Source: Tubiluchus corallicola
Lineage: Eukaryota; Priapulida; Priapulimorpha; Priapulimorphida; Tubiluchidae
Direction: 5' to 3'
Length of the DNA stretch: 59,170 nucleotides
Assembly: GCA_030141605.1 (NCBI GenBank)
Contig: JAQGDQ010001151.1
Location: 1 to 59,170, forward strand
Shown: in pieces, positions 14,949-59,170 of the stretch
Numbering within the stretch: the stretch's first letter is position 1
Layout of the letters: each line of letters begins with the position of its first letter
Position numbers and translations under genes: made by a program
Notes under the pieces: generated by a model
Seen by the model: the letters and a program-made list of their open reading frames with translations, nothing else
What the model was told of the DNA's origin: nothing
Database searches by the model: none

Positions 14949-15653
14949 ATGGCAGAAGGAGGCGGTGGTGGGGATGATATAAATCGTCACCCACTGAAAG
15001 ATGATGATAGTGTGCCACGCCCAAATTTCAATCGTCACCTTTCTGAAGAAGACGTGGGCAATCAGGCTCGGGTGCTGTGCGAGGATTTTCTATATACTCG
15101 TCTGCATGAGGTGTCAGAACGACAGCAGAGGGGGGAGCCTGTAAGACCGGATGAAGCTGTTGCTGCAACGCGAGCGGCTACAATACGTTTTGATGACATC
15201 CATCGAGAAGGAACGCCCGCAGGACCTCAAATCAATGCCCAAAAAGAGGTGGCAAGGTATCTGAGAACCATCGGTGACCAGCTAGACAAGGATACGCATC
15301 TACAGCAACTTATGAGCTCGATTGCACCGGCAGATGCAACTAAGCAGACATTTTTAAATGTTGCTTACCAGATTTTTAGTGACGGGCAGTTTAACTGGGG
15401 TCGCGTGGTGGCACTTTTCTACTTTGCCTACCGACTGGCTTTGAAGGCTCTGGGGTTAGATCAAGTCTCTCTACTTAAAACCATTATAGACTGGGTTGTG
15501 AATTTTATAGTTGAGAAAGTTGCGCAGTGGATAATTCAGCGGGGCGGTTGGGAGGCCATTGGTGAGTACTTTGGTTCGACCACTGGGCAGTTTACGATGG
15601 TGGCTGCTTTGTCTGTACTCACAGTTCTCTTCGTATTGTGGAAAAATCGTTGA
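14949..15653 (+). CDS. BAK/BAX-like multidomain Bcl-2 family protein
   Basis: 234 aa in a single exon. The N-terminus is glycine/acid-rich and unstructured-looking (1-30). A BH4-like helix spans about 35-57. BH3 is at 101-113 (VARYLRTIGDQLD, with the LxxxGD core). BH1 is at 144-163 around FNWGRVVALFYFA. BH2 is at 194-208 (WIIQRGGWEAIGEYF). A C-terminal hydrophobic anchor spans 214-231 and ends WKNR. That is the order and size of the pore-forming effectors BAK/BAX, which permeabilise the outer mitochondrial membrane in apoptosis. The GD-containing BH3 is also found in pro-survival relatives, so effector versus survival function is inferred, not proven. The first in-frame ATG with G at +4 was chosen; a 5' UTR intron is possible. 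Coding without introns is unlike the other genes here. Confidence 0.92.
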   Translation: MAEGGGGGDDINRHPLKDDDSVPRPNFNRHLSEEDVGNQARVLCEDFLYTRLHEVSERQQRGEPVRPDEAVAATRAATIRFDDIHREGTPAGPQINAQKEVARYLRTIGDQLDKDTHLQQLMSSIAPADATKQTFLNVAYQIFSDGQFNWGRVVALFYFAYRLALKALGLDQVSLLKTIIDWVVNFIVEKVAQWIIQRGGWEAIGEYFGSTTGQFTMVAALSVLTVLFVLWKNR

Positions 15654-15774
15654 AGCAGATATAAGATTTTTTTTATTATAAGAAAGTTTTTTGCATTTAG
15701 TCGGGAAGCAGAAGAAAGATTCTTTAATGCTTGAGCTACTGAGAAAATGTGAGATTGTTAAACGGGCAACTATA

Positions 15775-15780
15775 AATAAA
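15775..15780 (+). terminator. Poly(A) signal candidate for the BAK-like gene
   Basis: AATAAA lies about 120 bases after the stop codon. A second AATAAA near 17536 would give a 1.9-kb 3' UTR containing two MITEs; the near one is the simpler choice. Confidence 0.4.
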
Positions 15781-16591
15781 AATTTTGCGAGTGTATTGGG
15801 GTAATGTTTCGGTCCTAAAAATAGCTGAGATGTCATCGTAGTCTCCCAGCACATGCTCTGTCTCTTAAGGTTGTTTCAAGTGGTGCTGCTCTTTACTCTT
15901 TATTTGCAAAAATTTGATGTTAACTGATGACAAGTTAAATTCTAAAAGACAGAAATGTGTGCTCTTGTTTGTAAACTCAATTCTTAACGAATTTCTAATG
16001 TTTACTTTTTGAAATATTCTGTTTTAACGGGTAAATAGCTGCTGTTACTACTGCAAATGTACTCTTGCTCACTTTGACTCTATTAGATCCGACTGCATAA
16101 TTTTATTTATGTCCTAGCTAAAAAATACGTTTTCAGGAGCAATGGTTTCATGAATGTGAATCGGTATAAAGAGAGCTTTCAATGCTAGTGTTGCATTTTG
16201 TATTATTAAATAATGTTCATGGATTTTATATGATTAATGCCAATTTTTACAGCTGGATATTACTTGTGATGGAATACTATCATAGAATATTTTTACCTAT
16301 TGTACAATGGCAATGTGTGCTTATTTACTGAAGGTGTTTTGCTTACGTAAATTTTATTAAAGTGTAGAATCATGAAGCAACTGAGTAAAAATATAAAATG
16401 ATGCATTTAAGCTTATTACATCGACGATGCTTACTGCAGTGCAATAAGTATACCGAGATACGTTGGCGTGCATAGAGCATAATAATTGTGTATTTTACTA
16501 CATGTTCTACAACAGTCACCGTTCTAATAAGTAGCCACAGTTTTCAGATCAGTTGCTACTGACAGCCTACCCAAATTTGTTAAGATACATG

Positions 16592-16843
16592 CAGGGCTTA
16601 TTTCAGCCTAAGCGAGGCCCGGGGAAGTGTGGTGTCTGAGGCCTCCTCTGGGGGGGGGGGGGGGCGCCCAGAAAATTTTTGAACTGCTAGAACGCCGGAG
16701 AAGCATTTTCGAAGAGAAAATAAGGAGTTATACAGTATGTTCGCATAAAGCAAGAAAAAATAATGTTACCTTGGCGCGACGCCCCCCTGGAGGGTGAGGC
16801 CCCGGAGAAGTATCCCCACTTCCCCCCCTTGAAATAGGCCCTG
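16592..16843. mobile_element. hAT-type MITE, family A, copy 2
   Basis: Termini are CAGGGCTTATTTC and GAAATAGGCCCTG, with a perfect 8-bp duplication GATACATG (16584-16591, 16844-16851). It shares AGCCTAAGCGAGGCCCGGGG and TTTTTGAACTGCTAGAACGC with the copy at 5714 but lacks its central ~170 bp. An uninterrupted G14 run lies near 16651-16664. Confidence 0.93.
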
Positions 16844-16853
16844 GATACATGTA

Positions 16854-17043
16854 CAGTTAAACTTCTTTATACCGCCTACTTTGGGACTCCAGAAAAAGTT
16901 GGCATTAAGCGTATTTGGCATTATAAAAAGGCACATTAATACATACAGTCATGTCTATCCAAATGTAGACATTTGTTTGCCAAAACTGGGCACTAAGTGA
17001 AGTTGGCATTATGAATGTGGGCGGCTATAATGAGATTTGACCA
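16854..17043. mobile_element. TA-site TIR element, family B (short copy)
   Basis: The left end CAGTTAAACTTCTTTATACC and the right end GGCTATAATGAGATTTGACC are imperfect inverted repeats. AAAGTTGGCATTA follows on the inside and CAAATGTAGACATTTG sits in the middle. The same terminal and internal motifs occur in the 0.5-kb element at 54719-55261. It abuts the target duplication of the preceding hAT MITE. Confidence 0.6.
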
Positions 17044-17854
17044 TATCGTATTTTGAATCACCATACTCAATTGGGATTAATTCCAGAGCCTGTTGACAAT
17101 TCACACATTGACTATTGCTGCCTAGAAATTTGAAATATTGCAAAAGTTTCATATTATTATTCGGATTCAAGGTACCTGTATTTTTACTATGTTACCGTTT
17201 AGTAGTATTGTCACCGTTTACACAAGTATAATGGTTACTGTTGAGATTGTTACTTGTGTGATGGACTATTTCAAAGCTGTGCTCTTGCATTTTTTTTGTT
17301 TGATGCACTTTGTTCTTTGCTGTGGTTTGTTATATTACATAATTGATACAGTTTATTTTTTTTGGAACAGCTTGTCTGTACCTTAAAGGAAAATTATAAG
17401 TTATTCTGCTATTATGAGATTTTTGTAAAATTTGCCGGTGTTTAGTATTTTTACACTGTAACAGCCAGTTTGTTAGTAGTTACAAACGTTTATAGTTTTC
17501 CAAATATTTGTAACGGAATCGTGTGACGAAATGCACAATAAAATGATTTTTACTTTGGAATTAGCACTGTTATCTTTAGTGGATTGAATTGACGTAGTTT
17601 AGTTGAGTTCATTTCTGACATTTAAATAATTTTCGGCATTTTAAAACGCGGCAAATTACTGAAAAAGAACAATTACATTTTTGCCTGGTCTGCAGATATT
17701 TCTAATCTAAGGCAGAAAGCTCACCTTTAGTCTGTAAATATTTCTTCGCAATTAGAGGTACTGCGTAATATGAGACAAACAATTACTGCAAGGCTTTGGA
17801 ATGTGTATTCTTATCACAGCTTTATACACGGTGAATTACATTAGCTAAAACAGT
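17044..17854. other. No gene recognised
   Basis: Low-complexity AT-rich sequence with T-runs. The open frame at 17138-17386 is hydrophobic (Phe/Leu/Ile from T-rich DNA) and has no gene-like features. A plus-strand AATAAA lies near 17536. Confidence 0.45.
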
Positions 17855-18192
17855 TAGGGGTGAGCATTAAACATTCGATTCGAACGAGTTTTTTAGCTCG
17901 AATTCGATTGATTCCTAAATTTATGGATTCGAATAATTCAGGACTTCAGCCACGCATGTTCTTTATCATTAAAATGTTTGAAACAGCCTGCAGTTTCTGT
18001 GCTAAATTTTTAATAAACTAACAGTGCTGCAAAAAGTACTGTGCATGATCTTTGTAAGACCACTTTTTACTAGTGGTTCGAAAATCTTTCAAATTGGATT
18101 CAGATTCGAAATACTGAAATTCGGTTCGATTCGAATTGGAAAGTCACAAATTCGATTCGAATTCGCTTTCTGGTAGAGAATGATCACCCCTA
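17855..18192. mobile_element. TIR element with TAGGGGTGA..TCACCCCTA ends (hAT-like)
   Basis: The ends TAGGGGTGAGCATT and AATGATCACCCCTA are inverted repeats with one mismatch. Subterminal CGATTCGAA-type repeats (TTCGATTCGAA) recur on both sides. No clear 8-bp duplication is seen, so the family assignment is tentative. Confidence 0.6.
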
Positions 18193-18704
18193 GTTGATAT
18201 GACAATGGTTGACATACACTGATAGCAGAGAGCAAGCAAACGACCATTGTTTGATCAGCTGTACGTGAAATCTGAACATGAAATTATACAAATAAACCAA
18301 CTTGGAAGATTTAAATAATATTGCATTTATTTTGTATCCACAATAAATTCACTGGCAACAAAAGTAGCAAAGTGCATGCATAAGAACAAATAGTATAATA
18401 ATGAATAGAATTTAAAACATTGCGTAGTGCATCACATAATAGCGAAAAAAGCCGTATATACATATAAAAATAGGTCAAAAATTCTAGAATTATGTGCAGT
18501 TTTATGCGATCTATGCTAAAATACAAACTAATATTTATAATTTTATAGTATAAATGCTACACAATATGTGAAATGGAATGAATGCTAATATACATGTCTC
18601 TTCTTTAAATGTTATCACACATGAAAAATGTTAGCAGTCGAAATATTTTTGTTCATTTTCCTGTTATGCCTCTTGCACAGTGGAATATCTGGGATAAATA
18701 TAGT

Positions 18705-19370
18705 TATCCCGCGGAGGGCCGGCTCTACCACTAAGCAAACTAAGCAGTTGGGGTGCCAGTTTCTAGGAACAAATTCTTTAATTTTTAAGTTTACCATAAA
18801 TAATAGCAATGTATATGTAACTGCTTAAGTGCACAACACTTTAATTAAAGGAAAGAACTATTTTCCTTATTTCCCTGACAAAATGTGCGATTCATTGACG
18901 CCAGAAAGTGGCTTCTTACAAAAACACTGTACAGTCAACCCTCGTTAAACCGGACTAATTGGGGGTGGGTGGGTGGTCCGGTATAGCCGATTGTCCGATT
19001 CATCCGATATGCCTATATGTGGTCTATATTATACAGGAATAATCACCTAACAAGGCCTATATCCATTGCACTATATTCTATACTGTATATTACTTTAAAA
19101 TAGTTAACCTGTGAGGATAAAGAAATTATTGTACAGTTGGTAGGTCGTGTTGTGTTTAGCGCTCCGGCTCGGATGGAAATCGGTCAGTTTCTTTTACCAT
19201 GGATGACGTCCGTCTTATCCGATATCCGGGCTAACGGGGTCCGGTTTAACGAAGGTCGACTGTACTTTAGCTTTATCTGGTTTCCTAAGATTACGTTAAT
19301 TTACTCAGACACTACTGCTCTGCTTTAACCCGCAGTTTCTACTGTGTGCTTACAGCAGCAGAGCGAAGAA
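18705..19370 (+). mobile_element. Older dispersed repeat interrupted by a pogo-like MITE
   Basis: The outer sequence (GGGCCGGCTCTACCACTAAG, then CTTTAATTTTTAAGTTTA, and after the insertion CTTTATCTGGTTTCCTAAGA) aligns with 25425-25760, where it is uninterrupted. The GGCCGGCTCTACCACTA start resembles non-autonomous hAT ends; the right terminus is not defined. Confidence 0.55.
18932..19262. mobile_element. pogo/Tigger-like MITE, 331 bp
   Basis: Inverted ends CAGTCAACCCTCGTTAAACC and GGTTTAACGAAGGTCGACTG are flanked by TA on both sides (18930-18931, 19263-19264). There is no transposase. The related sequence at 25425-25760 gives an ancestral state without the insertion. Confidence 0.85.
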
Positions 19371-21948
19371 AGGACTCATAGCAAAACGATCTTTCCATTA
19401 ATTAAAAAAGTTTCTTAAAATCTAATTACAGCAGATAAACTTGCAAGAACCGAAATGTTCAGCAGCGGAAGACGGGAAACAAAAAATAAAGAAGCTGGTG
19501 GACATTGAACAGCCAAATAATCTCTACTGAAGTAGTTGCAACCAGACCAGAGAGATGGTTGTGAAGATGACAAAGCTAGAAGGGAAATGGACCTATACGT
19601 GAGAAAAAGGAGTAAAAATTTCAAAATTTTTCCCATGAAAGGGATGAAGGAAAATTCCCAAAAGCAGTACAAATTTAATTGCTCCTGAAGATCCAAGATG
19701 TACAGCGGGGTCATAAATTCGATTTAAAATTCAATCAACACAAGCTGTAGCTAGGTAATTAGCTACACTTAATTAGTACATTATAATACATGTATGAGCC
19801 TAACGCACTTTATTTATACAAGAGAAATTCAATTTTGGGGGTATGGTGTAGACAATGGCGTAGAGGTTGACCGCTGAGGAAGATCCCTAAACATACTTCT
19901 GGTTAGGGTGCAAAAGTACATAGAGCCGGGTTGATCTTACGGTGGGATATCTTGTCAATTTTTGAAATAAAGAATTCACGCTAGTTAAGCTTGTCAGATA
20001 CAACTCTGAGAGCATTACTTTCTTTGTATAATCACACAGTTTAGCACTGCAACCTGACATCCCAAGTGTTACTGGGCTCAACATTGCATAATCTCGGTCA
20101 CTAAACATGCATGTTACTGTAACTATGTATATGACTATTGACCTCTGCAAATGCTCGGGAAATATAACATGCAATATCCCATAGGGGGGGGGGGTACATA
20201 AACCTTGCTGGTCTTACTGTGTATTTCTTAAAGAAACGATATAAGTACACTTTATCAGACGGCAGGGCATTTTTCAATCACTGTCTGTAGTACTAAAAGC
20301 ACTGCAGCAAGTCTACTGAATAAATCTAATCTATATCTCAAAGAGGAAACATCTTAGCTTACATTGATTTTATCTCTTACAAGCGCTGACCTCACCTATA
20401 AATATGCACCTAGAAATTGTGACAGATTATTACAATTACCGTTAAAATTTGACAGATTATTACAATTATTACAATTACCGTCAAAATTTATACAAACACT
20501 TGCTAAAAAATGTACAAATAGTAATTTATAGAAATAGCTTTACAAGTCGTAAGTTAAACAATATACAAGCACAATTTAAGAAGATCATCACACATGATTT
20601 TTATAACATCTATATTCTGTATCCAAAAGAATGACAAATTCATATTGCAAATCAACGCGTAGACGATCAAGCTGACATGATTTGGGTACCGGGACTAATA
20701 TGAACAATTTTTACTAAACTGAAATACAACAGAGCATCACATAAAAGAATTTCTACTAAAATTAGAAAATGTTACATGGAAATGTGTGAATTCATGGACA
20801 TCACGTCAATAACAATGATAACACTCAAGAAAATGATTACAGCTATAGTTCAATATTTGAGTACAACAGACAATACGACTTCAAGCCGATGAGTACCAAA
20901 ACTCGTACTTTAATTTGCAACACAAAATTATCGCGCTAAGGCCGCTTTACAAAAAAAGCTGTACTTTGGTTAATAACAATAATTGCTACACGTATGTAAA
21001 AGTGCAACTAAAAAGGGAGGGTTACCTTGTAAAGTTAAACACAGTACTTAGTCTTTGGTTAAAAATAATTACCAACACAAAAGCAACAACTGCCAGCACA
21101 CTTGCAATGTTGCACTATTAAACATACACAATCATACGCTCACTGAATTCAAATCAGAAGTATTTTTTCCCTGTAACGGATTTCATCTGAGAGGCTCCTG
21201 TCCCCCTTTATAAATTAAAAGGAATAACCGTCACTGCAGCTAAATATTCTCATAGAAACACTCTGCACTTATAGAAGCACTATAGTTGATTAAACCTCAT
21301 TTGCAGCACTAATACATTGTTACAGATAAACAAACAGCACAAATACATTGTTACAGATAAACAAACAGCACAAATACATTGTTACAGATAAACAAACAGC
21401 ACAAATACATTGTTACAGTTAAACAAACAGCACAAATACATTATTACAGATGAACAAACAGCACAAATACATTGTTACAGATGAACAAACAGCACAAATA
21501 CATTGTTACAGATGAACAAACAGCACAAATACATTGTTACAGATAAACAAACAGCACAAATACATTGTTACAGATAAACAAACAGCACAAATACATTGTT
21601 ACAGATAAACAAACAGCACACACGTCACTGACACGAATGTCACAATAAATTTTTACAGCAACGGTAAAATAAATTAAAAAAAACTAATATGTACAAGACT
21701 TTGTTGGACAGGCAAAAATGGCAAAAAGGGAGAAAGCACGACTGAAAAGACAGACGGCACTTGCATGAACTGCCGCTACTGCACAAAACTAAACATGTTT
21801 TTACACGTTTCAATGCACAGAAAAGGGGTATGGTTTAATGCAGTGCTAACTGATACTACTTCCTTTCTGGTACTGCCTGTTCTGTCAATGGTGGTATGGA
21901 AAAAACTGACTGCAAAAACCAGTGAACAGTATCTTTGTTTTCTCTTAC

Positions 21949-21987
<39 letters not shown>

Positions 21988-22262
21988 ATATATGTGTGTG
22001 TGTGCGTGTACATTGACAAGTTATCAAGGTACCAGCACTTTGACAAGTTTGTTAGAGATATTTCTTTTGTATGTAGTTAGGGTAAAATAAGCAGATACAG
22101 TTGTCTGTAGTAAAAGTTAGTACAGTTGTTATGAAGCACTAATTTAGAACTAATTTCATTTTAACAGTTTTACAGCCACCACAACTGCATGTGTTTTCAG
22201 TCATGCTCTCGAAGTGAAGTGAAAAATATTTACAACATTGTAAAGACTAGTCTACACGATCC
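19371..22262. other. No gene recognised; 3' flank of the peptidase gene
   Basis: Between the repeat cluster and the stop codon of the minus-strand peptidase. It contains the 31-bp array, an (AT)n tract (21948-21988) and no supported exon. A minus-strand poly(A) signal (plus TTTATT) occurs near 19810 and another near 18325; which one ends the peptidase mRNA is not clear. Confidence 0.45.
21308..21620 (+). repeat. 31-bp minisatellite, about 10 copies
   Basis: The unit contains ATTGTTACAGATAAACAAAC plus AGCACAAATAC, with A/G variants in GATAAAC/GATGAAC. It is regular and has no unique spacers. Confidence 0.93.
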
Positions 22263-43473
<21,211 letters not shown>

Positions 43474-43591
43474 TTTAGATTGAAGCGCCACCTAATGAGC
43501 ACAGTTTTTTTATCCAAATAGACGGAAGATGCAGCGGAAATTACGTCTTGTGGTTATAACGTATGGGTAGTTCGTAGCACATGCGTGAAAA
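43474..43591. promoter_or_regulatory. Bidirectional promoter between LMLN and SEM1
   Basis: Only 118 bases separate the two start codons, which point away from each other. There is no TATA box. An ETS-like ACGGAAG, a CRE-like TTACGTC and, over the SEM1 start, AAAATGGCGGA (YY1-like initiator context) are visible. Motif functions are inferred from vertebrate consensus sequences. Confidence 0.65.
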
Positions 43592-44777
43592 ATGGCGGAC
43601 CCTTCTAAAAAGATTGATTTAGGGCTTTTAGAAGAAGATGACGAATTTGAGGAGTTTTCCGCAGAAGGTACGACTCTTACTTCGAATGTAATTAATTATG
43701 AATGAAAATAAATATATTCAACTTGTTTGGAAAATATGATTTTATTTTCTTTGAATGTTTACTTGAATGATGACTGTGCATGTTTCAGATTGGACTGCTA
43801 AAGAGGAAGATTTAGATGATGTTAATGTTTGGGAGGATAACTGGGATGACGACAATGTTGAAGACGATTTCAGCAGGCAGTTAAGGTAATACTTATCGTA
43901 AGTAAGTAAGAATTTTATTTTGCAGCATCTAACAGTAAACAGCCCGGGAATGACCGAGAGTGCCAGACCCCCACTTAGAAAATAAAATCCGGGAAGTTGT
44001 CGTTTGTCCACATTTTGCAAATAATAACATTGTGTTGCTGCAAATAGGAAGTCAGATAGAGCAGAAGAAGACAAGTCCGACAGTGACAACATACTTATGG
44101 AAAATTGGAGAGTTTTCTGAGCTGAAATTAAGTCAAACAGGAAAATGTTAGGCAGATTACTGAACAATGAGATGAAGCTGAGAGTAACGTCAAGTGCAAT
44201 CAAAATAATTTTCTGACATTAATTATGTTAACTGACCAAGTGTATTCAAGCTATGTTAAGTTTAAAAAGTTTTTAATATGCTTGGTAACACACCACTAAC
44301 CCACTCTGATGCCACATTTAATGGTGTCCAAGATCTGGCATTACAGTGAGGTTTGACTATATATTTTTTCCCTTGATAAGCTTTAATAGGCTTCTTGTTG
44401 CCGCTTCAGTACCATTTTAATTATAGCGAAGAATGATACCTCACATTATATGCTACAGCTTTATTACAAGCAAAAATTAGGTTGCAGGTGACCTGCATTA
44501 CTTTTACACACAATTTGTAGTGTTAGAGCCAGTATTAGTATTGTAGGTTAGTATTGAAAGACTGTCAAACGTTATTCAAAATTATCACGTGAAAAGTAGT
44601 TTGCTGTAGTGTGAACTTTGTAATTCTAGTGCGGAATAACAAAATTTCAATGCAAACTGTTTACGTCTTGATTACTTTCTTTCATAACGAGTTTTGTAAA
44701 TTTTCATTTATTTTTACAGGGCTGAATTGGAGAAACAAGGTCACAAGGTGGATACAAAGCCAATGGAGACTTCTTAA
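43592..44777 (+). CDS. SEM1: 26S proteasome complex subunit SEM1/DSS1, complete
   Basis: Three exons, 43592-43667, 43789-43885 and 44720-44777 (GT..AG, phases consistent), give 76 aa. The protein is very acidic. The first exon encodes [15 protein letters not shown], the second [20 protein letters not shown], and the third AELEKQGHK and a METS ending. The two acidic/aromatic blocks are the family hallmark; they contact proteasome Rpn3/Rpn7 and the BRCA2 DNA-binding domain in other animals. The C-terminal helix AELEKQG is also conserved. Compared with vertebrates there are a few extra residues before the final METS. It shares a promoter with the peptidase gene and is tail-to-tail with the FASTKD gene. 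Intron 2 holds a decayed family B MITE end (about 44279-44361). Confidence 0.98.
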
Positions 44778-45424
44778 CATCTGCTTTGTACATAATATAA
44801 TTATCATTTTCGTCATTAAAATATTTCAACGCAAATATTTTTACACTTTGAGAAATGTGTGCATATTACGAGCTGTGGTAAGCTGAAAGTGGACATGGTT
44901 TGGTTTGATTTTCCACCTCGGAAGGTTTTATAATTCTATTTTTAGGAATTTGTTGTTACTTCATTATACTGTTTTTACACTAATGCTTCAAACAAGAGCT
45001 AAGCAAGCAGAAATAGTGTCAAATATGCTATTTTGAAGTACTTAGGAACAAACTCAATTTTATAACTTATTTGGAGCACCATGTTTTTTGCGTATGTGTA
45101 CTTTCAATTTTTAATATGAAAAAATCTATAGTAGTAGACTAGATGGTTCTCTCAGCTGTACTTCACATGCTTGTGGTAATTTTTTTATAACTTTGGCTTT
45201 TAGCTGATGAAGTTAACATGTATGTATGTCATGTATGTTGTGTTGCTTGATAAAATACCATAACATCTAAGCTTCAATGACAACCCTATAATAATTGTTT
45301 ATTTCTTTTCCCGTATGTACAAGTTTAGTGAACATTATTATCATCATCATTATTATTATTAAATTACTATGTACACATAAAATCCATGAATATTTAAAAT
45401 AAATTGGCTAAATACCACAAAATG
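44778..45424. other. Convergent 3' UTR region of SEM1 and the FASTKD gene
   Basis: Only 647 bases separate the two stop codons. A plus-strand AATAAA is at 45398-45403 and a minus-strand signal (plus TTTATT) is near 45299. If both are used, the two transcripts overlap by about 100 bases at their 3' ends. A weaker plus-strand ATTAAA lies near 44815. Confidence 0.5.
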
Positions 45425-58820
<13,396 letters not shown>

Positions 58821-59170
58821 CTAAAATGTTAAAAGAAATTAGCAGCAATAGGAATGCAGAAGTTATAATTATAATTTCAGAAGCTCAGTTTTCCAATTTA
58901 AAAAATTGTTTTAAAATACAATTACACTTTCTGCTTTAAACAATCAGCCATTTAAATTTTTTTCAGCTTTTCATAGGAATGGAAGCCTATAAATACAATT
59001 GATTAATAATTAGAAGGAAAAATTCAGTGACGTAATTTACTGCATTCATGTTTCTATACCTAGCTCGCAACACTGCATCACAAAATTGTTTGCTAAATTT
59101 TCATCACAGCTTAAACAAAAAAAAATTTACCAACGTATTTCACTAAGTTAGCAGAAATCTATATAACAAC
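58821..59170. other. No exon recognised; FASTKD intron at the right edge
   Basis: The TTTTAG acceptor for exon 58820 is here, preceded by AT-rich intron sequence to the window end. The remaining N-terminal exons must lie further right. Confidence 0.5.

Noticed and set aside
21308-21620. CRISPR-like regular repeat
   Set aside because: Units are contiguous with no unique spacers and the DNA is animal nuclear sequence; it is an ordinary minisatellite. The same applies to the 27-bp and 72-bp arrays.

Overview
The window is nuclear DNA of a metazoan. It is AT-rich, its genes have introns bounded by GT..AG, and the introns are full of small transposons and tandem arrays. The recognisable proteins (a BAK/BAX-type Bcl-2 protein with BH3-BH1-BH2-TM, a GPI-type leishmanolysin-like peptidase, the proteasome subunit SEM1/DSS1, a FAST-kinase-domain protein and receptor guanylate cyclase pieces) are animal genes. 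No vertebrate hallmark is visible. An early-branching or other invertebrate is my inference; the species is not resolved.

Layout. 1-5.7 kb: pieces of receptor guanylate cyclase coding sequence on opposite strands, separated by LTR copies and a 29-bp minisatellite. 5.7-8.1 kb: two hAT-type non-autonomous elements and a 1.2-kb hexanucleotide array. 8.6-10.5 kb: a 5'-truncated I-type LINE with a 13-bp target duplication. 10.5-14.9 kb: nothing recognised. 14.95-15.65 kb: an intronless BAK-like gene (+). 15.7-22.2 kb: transposon remnants and a 31-bp array.

22.26-43.47 kb (-): a 16-exon leishmanolysin-like metallopeptidase gene that I could reconstruct from start codon to stop codon. The exon phases agree throughout and the product is 660 aa. 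Its introns hold a solo LTR, a tRNA-type SINE, a 5S rRNA-like sequence, a pogo-like MITE, a piggyBac-like MITE and an inverted pair of hAT elements. 43.59-44.78 kb (+): SEM1/DSS1 in three exons, head-to-head with the peptidase gene (118 bp between start codons). 45.43-58.82 kb (-): a FASTKD-family gene ending in a RAP domain. It is tail-to-tail with SEM1, its last six exons are phase-consistent and one further upstream exon is recognised. The junction between that exon and the next is unresolved, and its N-terminus lies beyond the right edge. The intron between those two exons carries a 3.3-kb, 23-bp-unit minisatellite.

The genes have unrelated jobs: apoptosis, ectoprotease, proteasome/DNA-repair cofactor and mitochondrial RNA handling. 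The only structural link is the shared promoter of the peptidase and SEM1. I found no convincing new multi-gene system. The unusual material is repeat biology: minisatellites growing inside an LTR and at a gene exon border, nested transposons with intact target duplications, a 5S-like element, and insertions within a few bases of splice sites.
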